Shown: positions 33,374 through 42,665, numbered from the stretch's first letter. The stretch is DNA of 64,000 nt from Spirosoma profusum (GCF_014699005.1 NZ_JACWZY010000004.1:124001-188000), one strand, 5' to 3'. Numbers and translations: made by a program. The notes: generated by a model not told the origin, from the letters alone.

Positions 33374-34036
33374 TCAATCCCAGCATTCCATAATCAGCAA
33401 ATCGCCGGTCTCAACTTCGATCCGCACGAAACCATCCTGAGCAGCTTCATTGCTGCTGCTGGTTCGATAGCCAATGGTCAGGGTTTCGTTGTTCAGATTG
33501 TATCTCAAACCTTCTGTTTTCATTCCCGTTACGGTGCCTACGGGAATGAGTGAAAGAATCGTTCCTGCTTCGTACCATTTCTCGTAACGCCCCACCAACG
33601 GAAAGAATTTTGAGTGATCGTCGAACATGACGATACGAATCTGGTCTTTGTACCGGACAATATTGGTCATATTCGTCAGGCTGTGATCGGCACGGCGTCC
33701 GGTTGCCCAAACGATGTTAACGGCGGGGTAACCCCGTTCAATCAGGTATTCGATACCTTTTTCGAGGTCGGTTTTGTCCTGGTCGGGTGTATGCAAAATT
33801 TCAAGTGGATACTGCTGTGCCCGTACAGCTTCCACGTCAAAGTCCCGGTCAAAATCGCCCAGTAATACATCTACTTTGATACCCAATTCGAACACGCGCC
33901 AGATCGCCCGGTCGAGCACGACAACCGTCGGGCTCCATTCGAGCAATTGCCCGATTAGCTCAGGCTGGCAAGCCTCGCCGTTAGCAATGAGCAACGCAGG
34001 CTCCTGTTTTTCGCGAATAATATGATGAGACGACAT
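33374..34036 (-). CDS. Thiamine pyrophosphokinase
   Basis: A 220-aa thiamine diphosphokinase, transferring pyrophosphate from ATP to thiamine. It starts at the ATG at 34034-34036; a longer frame needs a TTG at 34057. Family motifs: LLGDFDRDFD, the Asp-rich ATP/Mg site; DQDKTDLEKGIEYL; TGRRADHSLTN; and GMKTEGLRYNLNNE. The catalytic and thiamine-binding domains are both present. It lies 27 bases after the deaminase gene on the same strand, so they may be co-transcribed. Thiamine genes are not otherwise seen here. Confidence 0.93.
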   Translation of the reverse strand: MSSHHIIREKQEPALLIANGEACQPELIGQLLEWSPTVVVLDRAIWRVFELGIKVDVLLGDFDRDFDVEAVRAQQYPLEILHTPDQDKTDLEKGIEYLIERGYPAVNIVWATGRRADHSLTNMTNIVRYKDQIRIVMFDDHSKFFPLVGRYEKWYEAGTILSLIPVGTVTGMKTEGLRYNLNNETLTIGYRTSSSNEAAQDGFVRIEVETGDLLIMECWD

Positions 34037-34063
34037 GCTATAATCAGGTGTACTCAAGAATAC

Positions 34064-34564
34064 TCAATACCGCTTTTTATCCTCCATCGAAATCCACTCC
34101 CGAAATACGGCATCGGCTTCGTCGCGGAGCAATTGGTACATGGGAATATGGCGCTGATCGCGGGCTTTTTCCAGCTCTTCATAAATAAACTGGTCGTCGA
34201 AACCGGCGCCAGCGGCATCCGAGTGAAAGGCCCCGTAAACAATCCGACTCGGTCGAGCCCAGTAAATAGCCCCCAGACACATCGGACAAGGTTCGCAGGA
34301 AGCGTACAACACGCAGCCATCTAACTGAAAGGTTTCCAGATTTCGGCAGGCATCACGAATGGCCACTACTTCAGCATGGGCGGTCGGATCGTTGGTCGAC
34401 GTTACCTGATTGCAGCCTTTCCCCACGATTTCACCATCACGAACAATTACCGCCCCAAAAGGGCCGCCCTGGCCGGTCGTCATGCCTTCACGCGCCAGTC
34501 GAATGGCTTCCCGCAAAAAATATTCGTCCTGATTTGTCATTGATTCTGGTAATGTGTTTGCCAT
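34064..34564 (-). CDS. Nucleoside/guanine deaminase of the cytidine deaminase fold
   Basis: A 166-aa zinc deaminase. It has TAHAEVVAIRDA (zinc His and catalytic Glu) and SCEPCPMCLGAIYWAR (two zinc Cys). GGPFGAVIVRDGEIVG and the C-terminal helix with REWISME resemble the guanine deaminase GuaD of Bacillus subtilis and its domain-swapped relatives more than tRNA adenosine deaminase TadA. The start is ambiguous: ATG at 34562-34564, or ATG at 34538-34540 (MTNQDEYFLREAIRLA), which matches family N-termini better. Palindrome family A begins a few bases upstream of the gene. Confidence 0.9.
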   Translation of the reverse strand: MANTLPESMTNQDEYFLREAIRLAREGMTTGQGGPFGAVIVRDGEIVGKGCNQVTSTNDPTAHAEVVAIRDACRNLETFQLDGCVLYASCEPCPMCLGAIYWARPSRIVYGAFHSDAAGAGFDDQFIYEELEKARDQRHIPMYQLLRDEADAVFREWISMEDKKRY

Positions 34565-34565
34565 C

Positions 34566-34659
34566 ACTTTGTCATGCTGAGGCAGGAAGCATCTTAAACT
34601 TTCATTATTTGAAGATTAGGATGCCTAAAGCTGCTTCCTGCCTCAGCATGACAAAAAGT
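34566..34659. repeat. Long palindrome, family A
   Basis: ACTTTGTCATGCTGAGGCAG, GAAGCATC and TTAAAC on the left are mirrored by AAAGCTGCTTCC and TGCCTCAGCATGACAAAAAGT on the right. Compared with the copy at 3501 the arms read CATGC and GGCAGGAAGC, changed on both sides so that pairing holds. It fills the whole gap between the nucleotidyltransferase stop and the deaminase start. Confidence 0.88.
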
Positions 34660-34663
34660 TAAA

Positions 34664-35449
34664 CTAAAGTGCCTGCACATAAGCTGTAACGGCTTGTTGC
34701 GCTTCCGTATTTTTCAGCAACGTAGCAGGGGCCAACGTATCGCGCAGGTTTTCATACAGACGTATCACTTCGCCCAAACTACTCAACAGAGCCTCCCGGT
34801 CGGGCGTGGCGACGGTTTGACGTAGCTGTGTCAGTTCGGGCTCCCCAAAGGTAGTCTCTGCCCGCCGAACTCCCCGCGGTAATCCGCCATTTTTGAGATG
34901 AAACATGGGTCCCAGCACTACGTTACGTACGAAACCGAAAAAATCGAAGGCTTCGAAATACTCACCCCGACCAATTTTTAGAGCCGCATAATGAATCCAT
35001 ATCCAGATGCGATCTTCTGTCCATTGAAAATCGAAAGGGGGATACATTGCTTCTGACTCCTGAATAATGCGTGTCAAAGTCAGATCACGCTCCCAGAGAA
35101 TGACCGGATTTTCGACCCGTTCTTTAAACTCTTCAGGTGTCACAAACTTAATATCGACGTGTAACAGCGGGTCTTCATAAAGGGCAATCAGCAGACGAAG
35201 CTCACCCACATGATCGCCCCTGAACGACGCAATCATGGGTCCTAATGTAGCGGCATACGCCCGCATTTGCTCCACATCAGGCGCGATACGTTGGGTACGA
35301 ACCAGCACCAGATCCAGGTCGGAGTAAGCGTCCATGCCACCCGTAGCCCACGAACCACCAGCGGCAACACCTACTGCCTCGGAATCCTGCCTGATACGTT
35401 CGACAGCCTTGTCGATAAACGATTGAAAAGGTTGTAAATGAGTTTGCAT
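34664..35449 (-). CDS. Nucleotidyltransferase-domain protein
   Basis: A 261-aa protein with a DNA polymerase beta-like nucleotidyltransferase core. The active-site pattern GGSWATGGMDAYSDLDLVLV (about 30-50) supplies the Gly-Ser and the two Asp metal ligands, and a third acid is in LLHVDIKFV. The C-terminal two thirds are helical. Overall it resembles aminoglycoside nucleotidyltransferase-like or uncharacterised proteins of the family rather than a known antibiotic enzyme, so no resistance is claimed. The spacer to the ABC gene (35450-35581) is divergent. Confidence 0.85.
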   Translation of the reverse strand: MQTHLQPFQSFIDKAVERIRQDSEAVGVAAGGSWATGGMDAYSDLDLVLVRTQRIAPDVEQMRAYAATLGPMIASFRGDHVGELRLLIALYEDPLLHVDIKFVTPEEFKERVENPVILWERDLTLTRIIQESEAMYPPFDFQWTEDRIWIWIHYAALKIGRGEYFEAFDFFGFVRNVVLGPMFHLKNGGLPRGVRRAETTFGEPELTQLRQTVATPDREALLSSLGEVIRLYENLRDTLAPATLLKNTEAQQAVTAYVQAL

Positions 35450-35581
35450 TTGTAAACCAACGTAGCGCCGTTGCGATTAGTAAATTATCGCAGAACGACA
35501 CTCCATGCTGAATAGTTCGCCAATACGTCCAAAGTCTATTAAGTAAACCGTTGATCGTAATTCTCGTCCGTTGATAGAGAC

Positions 35582-36286
35582 ATGGTCCGCGCAATTCGCT
35601 ACGTTGCTTATCTTGCCAACTGTATTTATTTCTGTTTACCTGTGCTGACTATTACCAATTTGACCAAAGCGTATTCGGGACGTACCGTTTTGAGGGTACC
35701 GCAACTGCATCTTGAATCGGGGGTGCACTATTTCCGGGGTAGCAACGGATCGGGAAAGACCACATTTTTCAGGACAGTGGCGGGATTACTACCTTTTTCA
35801 GGCGCGATTCTGTTGGATGAACGCTATGAAATCAATCGCGATCCGGTAGCGTATCGGATGCGGGTCAATTACGCCGAAGCCGAACCATTGTATCCATCGT
35901 TTCTGACTCCGCGCGATTTGGTTGGATTTGTCGGTAAAGCGAAACAGGCGCCCGTAGAACAAATCGACGTAGTGGCTGAACTACTGGGAGTTAATACGTT
36001 CTGGACTCAGCCAACGGGTACGTTCTCAAGCGGTATGCTTAAGAAGCTATCGCTGCTGCTGGCTTTGCTTGGCAGTCCTAAACTCGTCCTCCTCGATGAA
36101 CCCCTCACTACGTTGGACGTAGCGACGGCGGCTAAACTGTTTACGTACATCCGGCAACTTCGCAGCGATAGAAACGTTACGTTCCTGCTTACCTCACATC
36201 AGGACGTTAGCCTCACTGGCCTTGAACTAACAGCAACGTGGCAGGTAGGTGACGGCAGCATTACTCCTGTAGCCCTTCCCCACTGA
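35582..36286 (+). CDS. ABC transporter ATP-binding protein
   Basis: A short ABC ATPase (234 aa from the ATG at 35582, or 214 aa from the GTG at 35642, where LTITNLTKAYSG matches the normal N-terminus; I suspect the GTG). Walker A is RGSNGSGKTTFF, the signature is FSSGMLKKLSLLLAL, Walker B is KLVLLDEPLTTLD, and the switch His is in LLTSHQD. It ends in TGATG overlapping the next gene's start by one base. The partner is the membrane protein downstream. The pair looks like a simple two-gene ABC exporter of unknown substrate. Confidence 0.93.
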   Translation: MVRAIRYVAYLANCIYFCLPVLTITNLTKAYSGRTVLRVPQLHLESGVHYFRGSNGSGKTTFFRTVAGLLPFSGAILLDERYEINRDPVAYRMRVNYAEAEPLYPSFLTPRDLVGFVGKAKQAPVEQIDVVAELLGVNTFWTQPTGTFSSGMLKKLSLLLALLGSPKLVLLDEPLTTLDVATAAKLFTYIRQLRSDRNVTFLLTSHQDVSLTGLELTATWQVGDGSITPVALPH

Positions 36287-37368
36287 TGCTGACCTTCCTG
36301 AACCGAATTTTTGTTGGACCGTTTTACGCCCGAAACGCCGGTACGTTTCTGGTTCTCATTCTTCTGGCATTTGGTTTTCTGAGTGGCCGTGAGCATAAAG
36401 CCCTTATTACAGCGGCCATCGGTTCACCGTTTTTACTGAGCCTGGTGTTTGTTTTATGGGGGCTTTATCTCCTGAAAACCATCTCGTTTGTTTGGCAGGA
36501 GCTGACTGCTATCGAACACTTATTTCTGCAAACATTCTGGCTGGTACCCGTTCCAGCACGAGGGCTGCTTTGGCTGGCTATCCAGTCGGCCTTACTGGCA
36601 CCTGTGATTGCCTACGCGGGATGGATGGTGCAAATAGCGACACTTTACCAGAAATGGGATTCGCTCGGGGCGATTTGTGGATACGTAGCAGTTTTGACGT
36701 TGGTGGGGGCCTGGTTCAACGATTATCGGTTACGACATCCGAATCCCGATACAATCCGGCTTCCCTCGCTACGTATTAAACTGCCTTACGAATTATTTTT
36801 CCCGACGTACTGGCTTCGGCATGAACCGATTTCGCTGGTACTGACGAAAGCCTTTTCGGGATTGCTCCTGGCAGGCGTTTGCCGGCTCTACCCCACCGAC
36901 GATTACGACCAGCGCCTGTTGCTCATTGGGCTGCTGATGGCGATTCTGGGACACTCGCAAGTGAGCGGGCAGGTCAAAGCGTTTGAACAACGGTATTTAT
37001 TGATACTTCCCAATTTGCCCTTCAACTGGTGGCAACGATTTGGTCGATACGCGCTTACTTACGGCCTGATCTGGACTCCTGAACTGCTGATTCTGCTACG
37101 TAATTGTCCGGTTGAAGTTTCTATTTACTACGTAGTCGCGCTCTGGCTAACGGGCTGGGGTTGGTTGCTCGTCATGCACAGCCTCAACTATTGGCAAAAC
37201 ATACTACCCGACCGATGGCTTTCGGGCGCTTTTGTCAGTTTCATCGTTGGTTTGCTCGCTATTATGTTTGGATTACCCATAGGAGCATGGCTGATTTTTG
37301 GTTGGATAACGGCCTGGGGTTATTGGTATCGGTGTTTTACCTTATCTGGTTCTGCGGGGAATAGTTGA
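36286..37368 (+). CDS. ABC transporter membrane subunit (partner of the preceding ATPase)
   Basis: A 360-aa protein with about nine hydrophobic segments and no enzyme motifs. Its start overlaps the ATPase stop (TGATG), so it is the transport subunit by position. It does not resemble FtsX, MacB or ABC-2 families at first sight, although an ABC-2-like fold is possible. The gene is rich in TACGT words. The substrate is unknown. Confidence 0.8.
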   Translation: MLTFLNRIFVGPFYARNAGTFLVLILLAFGFLSGREHKALITAAIGSPFLLSLVFVLWGLYLLKTISFVWQELTAIEHLFLQTFWLVPVPARGLLWLAIQSALLAPVIAYAGWMVQIATLYQKWDSLGAICGYVAVLTLVGAWFNDYRLRHPNPDTIRLPSLRIKLPYELFFPTYWLRHEPISLVLTKAFSGLLLAGVCRLYPTDDYDQRLLLIGLLMAILGHSQVSGQVKAFEQRYLLILPNLPFNWWQRFGRYALTYGLIWTPELLILLRNCPVEVSIYYVVALWLTGWGWLLVMHSLNYWQNILPDRWLSGAFVSFIVGLLAIMFGLPIGAWLIFGWITAWGYWYRCFTLSGSAGNS

Positions 37369-37405
37369 TTAATTAACTAATACGTTAGCCGGGATATTAT
37401 TCTCG

Positions 37406-37891
37406 TTAATTCGATTGCCAGCTTCCAATTACTTCCCGGCTGCCACTACCCTCGATTAGTAGCCCAACCAGGTTTTCGTTCACGATCCGCTTTTCTGATC
37501 TGGTCATATCTTCCCCAACTCCCTTAACAAATCCAGTCCGTTCGCCATCAGATAGCGAATAAAAAACCAACGGCTTAAATGACTCAGCCTGACTCGTTTC
37601 TTCCAGTGCGTAGGTTCTTATCGGCTTTCCAGGGGTGGCCACTTCAATTCTTGCTTTAATTGACATTAACTGACCCGATTTGAATATAAGCTGTTGATAC
37701 GTAACACGTATATTTTTCTCCTTAAGCCGATTAGCTACTGTATTAAGCACTTCTTTTGAAATCGATGGCTTAATGACAAAGTAGATCGCTTCACTTGACT
37801 TAGCTGATTTCCCAAGCGAGAAAGACGCAGCTGCTAGCAACGCAGCAAGCAACAGAAAATAGGGTTGACGGATGGTTTTGGCAGTGTTCAT
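37406..37891 (-). CDS. Exported small protein, unknown
   Basis: A 161-aa protein with a signal peptide (about 1-26, YFLLLAALLAAASFSLGKS) and a soluble alpha/beta domain (SEAIYFVIKPSISKEVLNTV, then KNIRVTYQQLIF and IKARIEVATP). I do not recognise a named family; the domain resembles those attached to M56 BlaR-type metallopeptidases in Bacteroidota, but that is only an impression. It follows the FtsX-type permease by 22 bases on the same strand and is probably the last gene of the padR-permease operon. Confidence 0.75.
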   Translation of the reverse strand: MNTAKTIRQPYFLLLAALLAAASFSLGKSAKSSEAIYFVIKPSISKEVLNTVANRLKEKNIRVTYQQLIFKSGQLMSIKARIEVATPGKPIRTYALEETSQAESFKPLVFYSLSDGERTGFVKGVGEDMTRSEKRIVNENLVGLLIEGSGSREVIGSWQSN

Positions 37892-37913
37892 TTGGTAGTA
37901 CTTGTTTTATGGT

Positions 37914-40583
37914 TTATTCACTTTTTAATACGTTAGCCGGGTTTTTCCGGGCGGCTTTTATTGTCTGCCATCCGATTAGCAAACAGGCAGGGAGCATCAC
38001 AATGAGTACGCACATCAATAGTTCGCTCAGGCCAATTGGCTGGTGATAAGCGAAGTTCGTCAGGACAAATTGATCGAAGAAAAGATACGTAGCGGGCAAG
38101 GCTATGATGGCCGCCAATAACAGTAATCCCAGAAATCCTTTGCTTAACAAATAAATCAGACCTTCTTCGCTGGCTCCCAGCACCTTTCGAATGCCGATTT
38201 CTTTCAGGCGGGTTTCAGTGGTGAATACCACCATTCCCAGCAAGCCCAGAAACGCAATACATATCGCCAGAAACGCCACGAAGCCCACAATTTTGATCAT
38301 CACCGAAAACTGGCTATACGCTTCCTCAATCTGGTCGTCGTAGAATTTAGCTTCCAGCGGATGCACTTTGTCTATTTTCTGCCAGGCGTCTTCAATTTTT
38401 GCCATGGTAGCCGGCAAATCGGTGGAGGTTATTCCAACATTCACATACCCGAAGTCCGGCTCGGCAGTATAGCGAAACATGACGGGTTCAATCTTATTTT
38501 CCATCGTACCGTAATGAAAATCCTTGAGCACGCCGACAATATCGAGTTTTTTCCCATCTACCGTTACGATTTCGCCTAACGCTTTTTCGGGATTCTGTTT
38601 GGCAATGTTGAATCGTTTCAGAACCTGCTGATTCACGATAATTTCACTTTCCTCACCCTGTTTTGGCCGTAACCGAAAATTACTCCCGGCCAATAATTTG
38701 TGTTTATGCAGTGGCAAATACTGTTCATCAACCATGTTCAGCCATACCATTGTCGAATCATTTGGGTCTTTATATTTTATGTTGGTACCATGCGCGCTGC
38801 CCAGACTGGTAATCATCAGCGATTTGGAAATCCCTCTTATCTCCGGAATTTGGGCCAGTTCTTTCGCCAGCAGACTACCCTTATTACCCTGCAACTTGAT
38901 ATTCAGAATGTTTTCTGTATTATAACCCAGATCAAAAGTCAGAAAACCCCGGTATTGCGAGTAGCCGATCAACGTAGTGGCAATAAAGATGAGCGAGAAG
39001 GTATACTGAATCACAATCAGCACTTTACGCATGGTAACACGTTTGAAAACTTTCAGCACCGATACGTCCTTGATTACCTGAATCGCGTTGATTCGTGAGA
39101 AAAACAAAGCCGGGAAAAACCCAGCCAACAACCCGACAATTACGGCTAACGTAACAAAGTACAACATCAATTCCGGAGCGAGTTCCAGCGAAAATATATC
39201 GCTGATATGCGGATCCAGAGCGGTAAACTGGTTCCGAAGAACGAGAAATAGTGCAAACGAAAATACCAGCGCCAGAAGTGCAACCATTACCGATTCGGCC
39301 ATAAACTGGCCTAATACATGGCCTTTCAGCGCACCAATTACTTTCCGAATGCCCACTTCACGCGAGCGACGTAGCGAACGCGCAATCGATAGGTTCGTGT
39401 AATTAAAACAGGCCGATAAAATAATGATAAATGCCAGACCGATTAATACCCAGGCAATTAGTGGTTCTGTAGTTGGCCCAATCTGGTTCGAATGTTTTGG
39501 TCCGAGCGCAATTTCCTTGAGGGGCTGCAACGATACGTTCATGGTTACATGCTCCAGTTTTGCATTTTCCTGCCGATTTAGGTTATCCAGATTAGCCTGT
39601 AACGTTTGCGGATTGGTATTCTTTGGTAACACCAGATATACGTAGTTCTGCCAGATGTTATTCCAGTTGTAAAAATTGGGGTCGCCCTTTCCAAATTTTA
39701 TGTCAGCGGTGGCGAATGAAATCAACGCACTAAACTTTATATGCGAGAGTTTCGGCACATCTTTGAGCAGCCCCGTAACTTTATATTGTAACGTATCGAA
39801 CCGGACCGTTTTACCGACCGGATTAACATCGCCAAAGAGTTTTTTCGCCGTTTTCTCCGTCAGGACCAGTGAATAAGGCTCTTTCAGCGCTGTAGTGGGA
39901 TCACCATCAAGCATTGGGAAATTAAAGACCTTGAAAAAAGACGCATCGGCCCACATGGCATCGAGTGGAAGTGTCGTTTCGCCTACGGTAGCATCTCCTG
40001 AGAATCCGGTACGTAGCACCGTTACGTCCTCCACCCCTGCTACGTTCTTGCGCATCATATTGCCAATTTTAACCGATGTGGAAGCCATCTTCATCGGCGA
40101 TTGTCCAGCGGGTTGATACGTAGTGACTACCCGATAAAGGCGGTCCTTTTTCTCGTGAAAATCATCGTAGGAACGTAAATCCGTTACGATAGCGATGACC
40201 AGTAATCCCACCGACATACTGACGGCCAGTCCAATAATGTTGATGAACGAAAACAGTTTGTTACGTACCAGGCTCCGTCGGGATGTTTTGAAATAGCTGC
40301 CAATCATGATCCAGTGAATGAAAAGGTTAATAAAATCGGGTTTACGGATGGTATATAACCGAAAGAATTTCAGCACATCGAGCCAGTAAATCAGCCGCGC
40401 CCGCCGAACGCTTTTCGTTTTCAGATTGCGTTCAAAGTATTCGTTCAGGTCGCCCTGTAAATCTTCCGCAATCGCCGGCCGACAGTACCAGTTCAGCAGT
40501 TGCTGCGCCAATTTGGGCGGTTGTGGCTCACGGTCTTTGCGCTCTGCTTCTGGCGGGTCGGTTTCGGAAGAAAATTGTTTCAT
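37914..40583 (-). CDS. ABC transporter permease, MacB/FtsX type with prefix domain
   Basis: An 889-aa permease with two FtsX-like modules. The N-terminus has a prefix domain (PKLAQQLLNWYCRPAIAEDL and LNEYFERNLK, about 22-60), seen in Bacteroidota and Acidobacteria permeases linked to PadR regulators. The first helix is FSFINIIGLAVSMSVGLLV, then a MacB periplasmic core domain with FHEKKDRLYRV, three helices, a second core domain and a second FtsX module ending CLLIGWQTIKAARKNPANVL. There is no ATPase adjacent. MacB-like proteins export peptides or act mechanically on the envelope. Its start overlaps the padR stop by four bases (ATGA). Confidence 0.94.
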   Translation of the reverse strand: MKQFSSETDPPEAERKDREPQPPKLAQQLLNWYCRPAIAEDLQGDLNEYFERNLKTKSVRRARLIYWLDVLKFFRLYTIRKPDFINLFIHWIMIGSYFKTSRRSLVRNKLFSFINIIGLAVSMSVGLLVIAIVTDLRSYDDFHEKKDRLYRVVTTYQPAGQSPMKMASTSVKIGNMMRKNVAGVEDVTVLRTGFSGDATVGETTLPLDAMWADASFFKVFNFPMLDGDPTTALKEPYSLVLTEKTAKKLFGDVNPVGKTVRFDTLQYKVTGLLKDVPKLSHIKFSALISFATADIKFGKGDPNFYNWNNIWQNYVYLVLPKNTNPQTLQANLDNLNRQENAKLEHVTMNVSLQPLKEIALGPKHSNQIGPTTEPLIAWVLIGLAFIIILSACFNYTNLSIARSLRRSREVGIRKVIGALKGHVLGQFMAESVMVALLALVFSFALFLVLRNQFTALDPHISDIFSLELAPELMLYFVTLAVIVGLLAGFFPALFFSRINAIQVIKDVSVLKVFKRVTMRKVLIVIQYTFSLIFIATTLIGYSQYRGFLTFDLGYNTENILNIKLQGNKGSLLAKELAQIPEIRGISKSLMITSLGSAHGTNIKYKDPNDSTMVWLNMVDEQYLPLHKHKLLAGSNFRLRPKQGEESEIIVNQQVLKRFNIAKQNPEKALGEIVTVDGKKLDIVGVLKDFHYGTMENKIEPVMFRYTAEPDFGYVNVGITSTDLPATMAKIEDAWQKIDKVHPLEAKFYDDQIEEAYSQFSVMIKIVGFVAFLAICIAFLGLLGMVVFTTETRLKEIGIRKVLGASEEGLIYLLSKGFLGLLLLAAIIALPATYLFFDQFVLTNFAYHQPIGLSELLMCVLIVMLPACLLIGWQTIKAARKNPANVLKSE

Positions 40584-40915
40584 ATTGAGCCTTCCAGGTT
40601 AAAACCGGGAATCATGTTCCAAAGTGTTTCGCGGGCTTCGCGGGCTTTCGTCAGACCTACTTTACCGGCATGGGTAACTTCGTAATAGCGTTTGCGTTTG
40701 CCACCACGAGCGCTGGTGGCATCGCCCAGCCGACTTTTTACCAAGCCTTTCTCTTCCAGCCGGTTCAATACGGCATGTACCACACCCAGTTTAGTGGCTC
40801 GGCCGGTATGTTTTTCCAGTTCGTCGCAAACGGCAACGCTATATGCGTCATTCACCAATGCAGCAATTGTCAGTAACACCAGTTCTTCAAATTCACCCAG
40901 ATTTGCTCCTTTCAT
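40580..40915 (-). CDS. PadR family transcriptional regulator
   Basis: A 111-aa PadR-type regulator: LGEFEELVLLTIAALVNDAY, the recognition region KLGVVHAVLNRLEEKGLV, and the wing RGGKRKRYYEVTHAG. It translationally overlaps the permease gene, giving a typical PadR-FtsX operon, presumably self-regulated. Four CATACAT/ATGTATG-like words lie 60-155 bases upstream of its start in an AT-rich leader. Confidence 0.96.
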   Translation of the reverse strand: MKGANLGEFEELVLLTIAALVNDAYSVAVCDELEKHTGRATKLGVVHAVLNRLEEKGLVKSRLGDATSARGGKRKRYYEVTHAGKVGLTKAREARETLWNMIPGFNLEGSI

Positions 40916-40973
40916 AAGTTGATTTACAGGACATTGACAGTGGATAATGACTATTCAACAAATTCTTATAGTC

Positions 40974-41078
40974 CATACATCCCCTATCATACATTCTTCT
41001 TTAGTTTAGGTCATTCAATTTATTCATCAAATGTATGTAAAATATGTTTTATTAATTCAGTATTTGTATGTAAAATTT
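40974..41078 (-). promoter_or_regulatory. AT-rich region with repeated CATACAT / TGTATG words upstream of padR
   Basis: The region carries CATACAT at 40974-40980 and 40988-40994, 14 bases apart, and the inverse ATGTATGTAAAAT at 41031-41043 and TGTATGTAAAAT at 41065-41076, 34 bases apart. PadR operators in other bacteria are ATGT/ACAT inverted repeats, so these fit as half-sites. The position, 60-160 bases before the padR start, fits a promoter. Function is inferred. Confidence 0.5.
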
Positions 41079-41144
41079 ATTTTTATCGATTTTCGGTCTT
41101 GTTTTTCTACCGGAGCAATAGCATTGATCTTGCTCATTCTAGCT

Positions 41145-41177
41145 GAAAAAGAAAAGCCTGGCTGCATAGCCAGGCTT
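41145..41177 (-). terminator. Rho-independent terminator of the PLP-enzyme gene
   Basis: Read on the minus strand, a 10-base stem AAGCCTGGCT-atgc-AGCCAGGCTT is followed by TTCTTTTTC. It lies 30 bases after the stop of the gene at 41206-42516. Confidence 0.85.
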
Positions 41178-41205
41178 ATAAGTCATTGCTCATCTGTAGT
41201 TCTAA

Positions 41206-42516
41206 TTAACTCTTCTTTTTGCTGGCAGTAGTCTGTTTCTCAGCCATTGCCGTGATAGCAACTACCAGTCGATCAAGGTCTTTGGGTGAATGGTATACGT
41301 GTGGTGTTACGCGCACACCGTGGATGTTTTCCCACTCGATGCCTACTGTATGAATCTTGTATTTGTTGAGCAATTGTCCGTCAATTTCACTCGGCTTCAT
41401 GCCATCGATGGAAAATAGTCCGACGGCTCCGGCGTATTGTGGTTTGAGAGAAGTATGAATTTTCACACCCGGTACGTCTTTGACGCGCTCCATCCAGTAG
41501 TTTTTGAGGTAGTGAGCACGGGCAAACTTACGGGCCGAACCAATACTATTGTGAAAATCGACCGCCGTACCAATCGCCATTTCCGATGCAAACGAACGAG
41601 TGCCCAGGCTCTCAAACTTACGAATGTCTGGGCCGTCGGGCTCATTGTTGGAGAGTAGCGCCCATACGTTTTTGATTTTAGGCTGACGGATATACAACAT
41701 GCCACTTCCAAACGGAGCGCAAAGCCATTTGTGCAAACTTGTTGCGTAGTAATCAGCGCCGAGGTCTGGAATTTTGAAGTCGAACAGCGCGAATGAGTGA
41801 GCGCCATCGGCAATGACTTCAATGCCGCGTTTGTGCGCTTCGTCGGCGATTTTACGTACCGGCAGCACCTGCCCTATCCAATTGATCATGTGCGTTACGT
41901 GCACCACCTTGGTTTTGGGCGTGAAAGCCTTCACAAACTGCTCTACAATCGCGTCTTCATTCTCGCTGGGTAGCTCCAGATTCAGGAAAACAAGTTTGAT
42001 GCCGTCACGTTTTTCGCGTTGTTTCCAGGCATTCAGCATGTTTGGGTAATCCTGTTTCGTCAGCACAATCTCGTCGCCCGGTTTCAGATTCAGACCGAAA
42101 ATAACGGTGTTCAGTCCTTCCGTAGCGTTGCGGTTAATGGCCAGTTCTTCGGGCGAGCAACCCGCCATATCGGCCAGTTTCTCACGTAGCGATTCGCGGC
42201 CCTGATCCAGAATCCGCCACATGTAATACGATGGAGCCTCGTTGCAGTATTGATAAAACCGAATGTGCGCATCCTGCACCACTTTTGGTTGTGGGCAAAC
42301 TCCTCCGTTATTGAGATTCAACAAGTTAGGTGAGACTGTATATTCCGATTTCACCCACGACCAGAAGTCCTCATCTTGCGCCCATTGTGCAGCCGATTTT
42401 AACGTAGCATCAGCATTGGGAATAGAATTGGCGAACGTATCAGGCAAAAATGAGGGAAGCGTGAGGGCTCCGGCGGCCGCTGCGGATTGGCGGAAGAAGT
42501 TTCTGCGCGTAGACAT
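41206..42516 (-). CDS. PLP-dependent aminotransferase class V family enzyme, Tat-exported
   Basis: A 436-aa enzyme of the class V aminotransferase / cysteine desulfurase / isopenicillin N epimerase-like family. It begins with a twin-arginine-like signal (MSTRRNFFRQSAAAAGALTL). The PLP Lys is in ATSLHKWLCAPFGSGMLYI, the Asp in VIADGAHSFALFD, and the NRNATEGLNTVIFGLNL segment binds phosphate. Exported isopenicillin N epimerase-like enzymes of this kind are common in Bacteroidota, with unknown substrates. It starts at the ATG at 42514-42516, after a gap with palindrome family G. A terminator follows. Confidence 0.92.
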   Translation of the reverse strand: MSTRRNFFRQSAAAAGALTLPSFLPDTFANSIPNADATLKSAAQWAQDEDFWSWVKSEYTVSPNLLNLNNGGVCPQPKVVQDAHIRFYQYCNEAPSYYMWRILDQGRESLREKLADMAGCSPEELAINRNATEGLNTVIFGLNLKPGDEIVLTKQDYPNMLNAWKQREKRDGIKLVFLNLELPSENEDAIVEQFVKAFTPKTKVVHVTHMINWIGQVLPVRKIADEAHKRGIEVIADGAHSFALFDFKIPDLGADYYATSLHKWLCAPFGSGMLYIRQPKIKNVWALLSNNEPDGPDIRKFESLGTRSFASEMAIGTAVDFHNSIGSARKFARAHYLKNYWMERVKDVPGVKIHTSLKPQYAGAVGLFSIDGMKPSEIDGQLLNKYKIHTVGIEWENIHGVRVTPHVYHSPKDLDRLVVAITAMAEKQTTASKKKS

Positions 42517-42589
42517 AGTTTAGAATGCAGGCGAAGGAATGAAACGAGATATGGTAAAACTACTGGTTTTCTTAGGTAAAGCAAAGAGG

Positions 42590-42665
42590 TAAGGGAAGAG
42601 GGCAAAAGGCATGTGGCAAAGGGCGTAGGGTATTTTCGACACCACTGCCCTTACCCCTTTGCCCA
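42590..42665. repeat. Purine-rich palindrome, family G
   Basis: AGGTAAGGGAAGAGGGCAAAAG, then GGCAAAGGGCGTAGGGTA is followed by CTGCCCTTACCCCTTTGCCCA. The words GGGCAAAGGG and their complement face each other. A related copy lies inside the pspC gene at 20893-20990. Here the right end overlaps the 3' end of the beta-lactamase gene by a few codons (stop at 42651). Confidence 0.65.

Noticed and set aside
34664..35449. Aminoglycoside resistance gene
   Set aside because: The nucleotidyltransferase core is clear but nothing specific to known aminoglycoside enzymes is seen; resistance cannot be claimed.
40916..41205. Small gene in the AT-rich leader before padR
   Set aside because: The plus-strand frames (75 and 66 codons) are Phe/Tyr/Ser-rich translations of AT-rich DNA with no start context; a promoter region is more likely.
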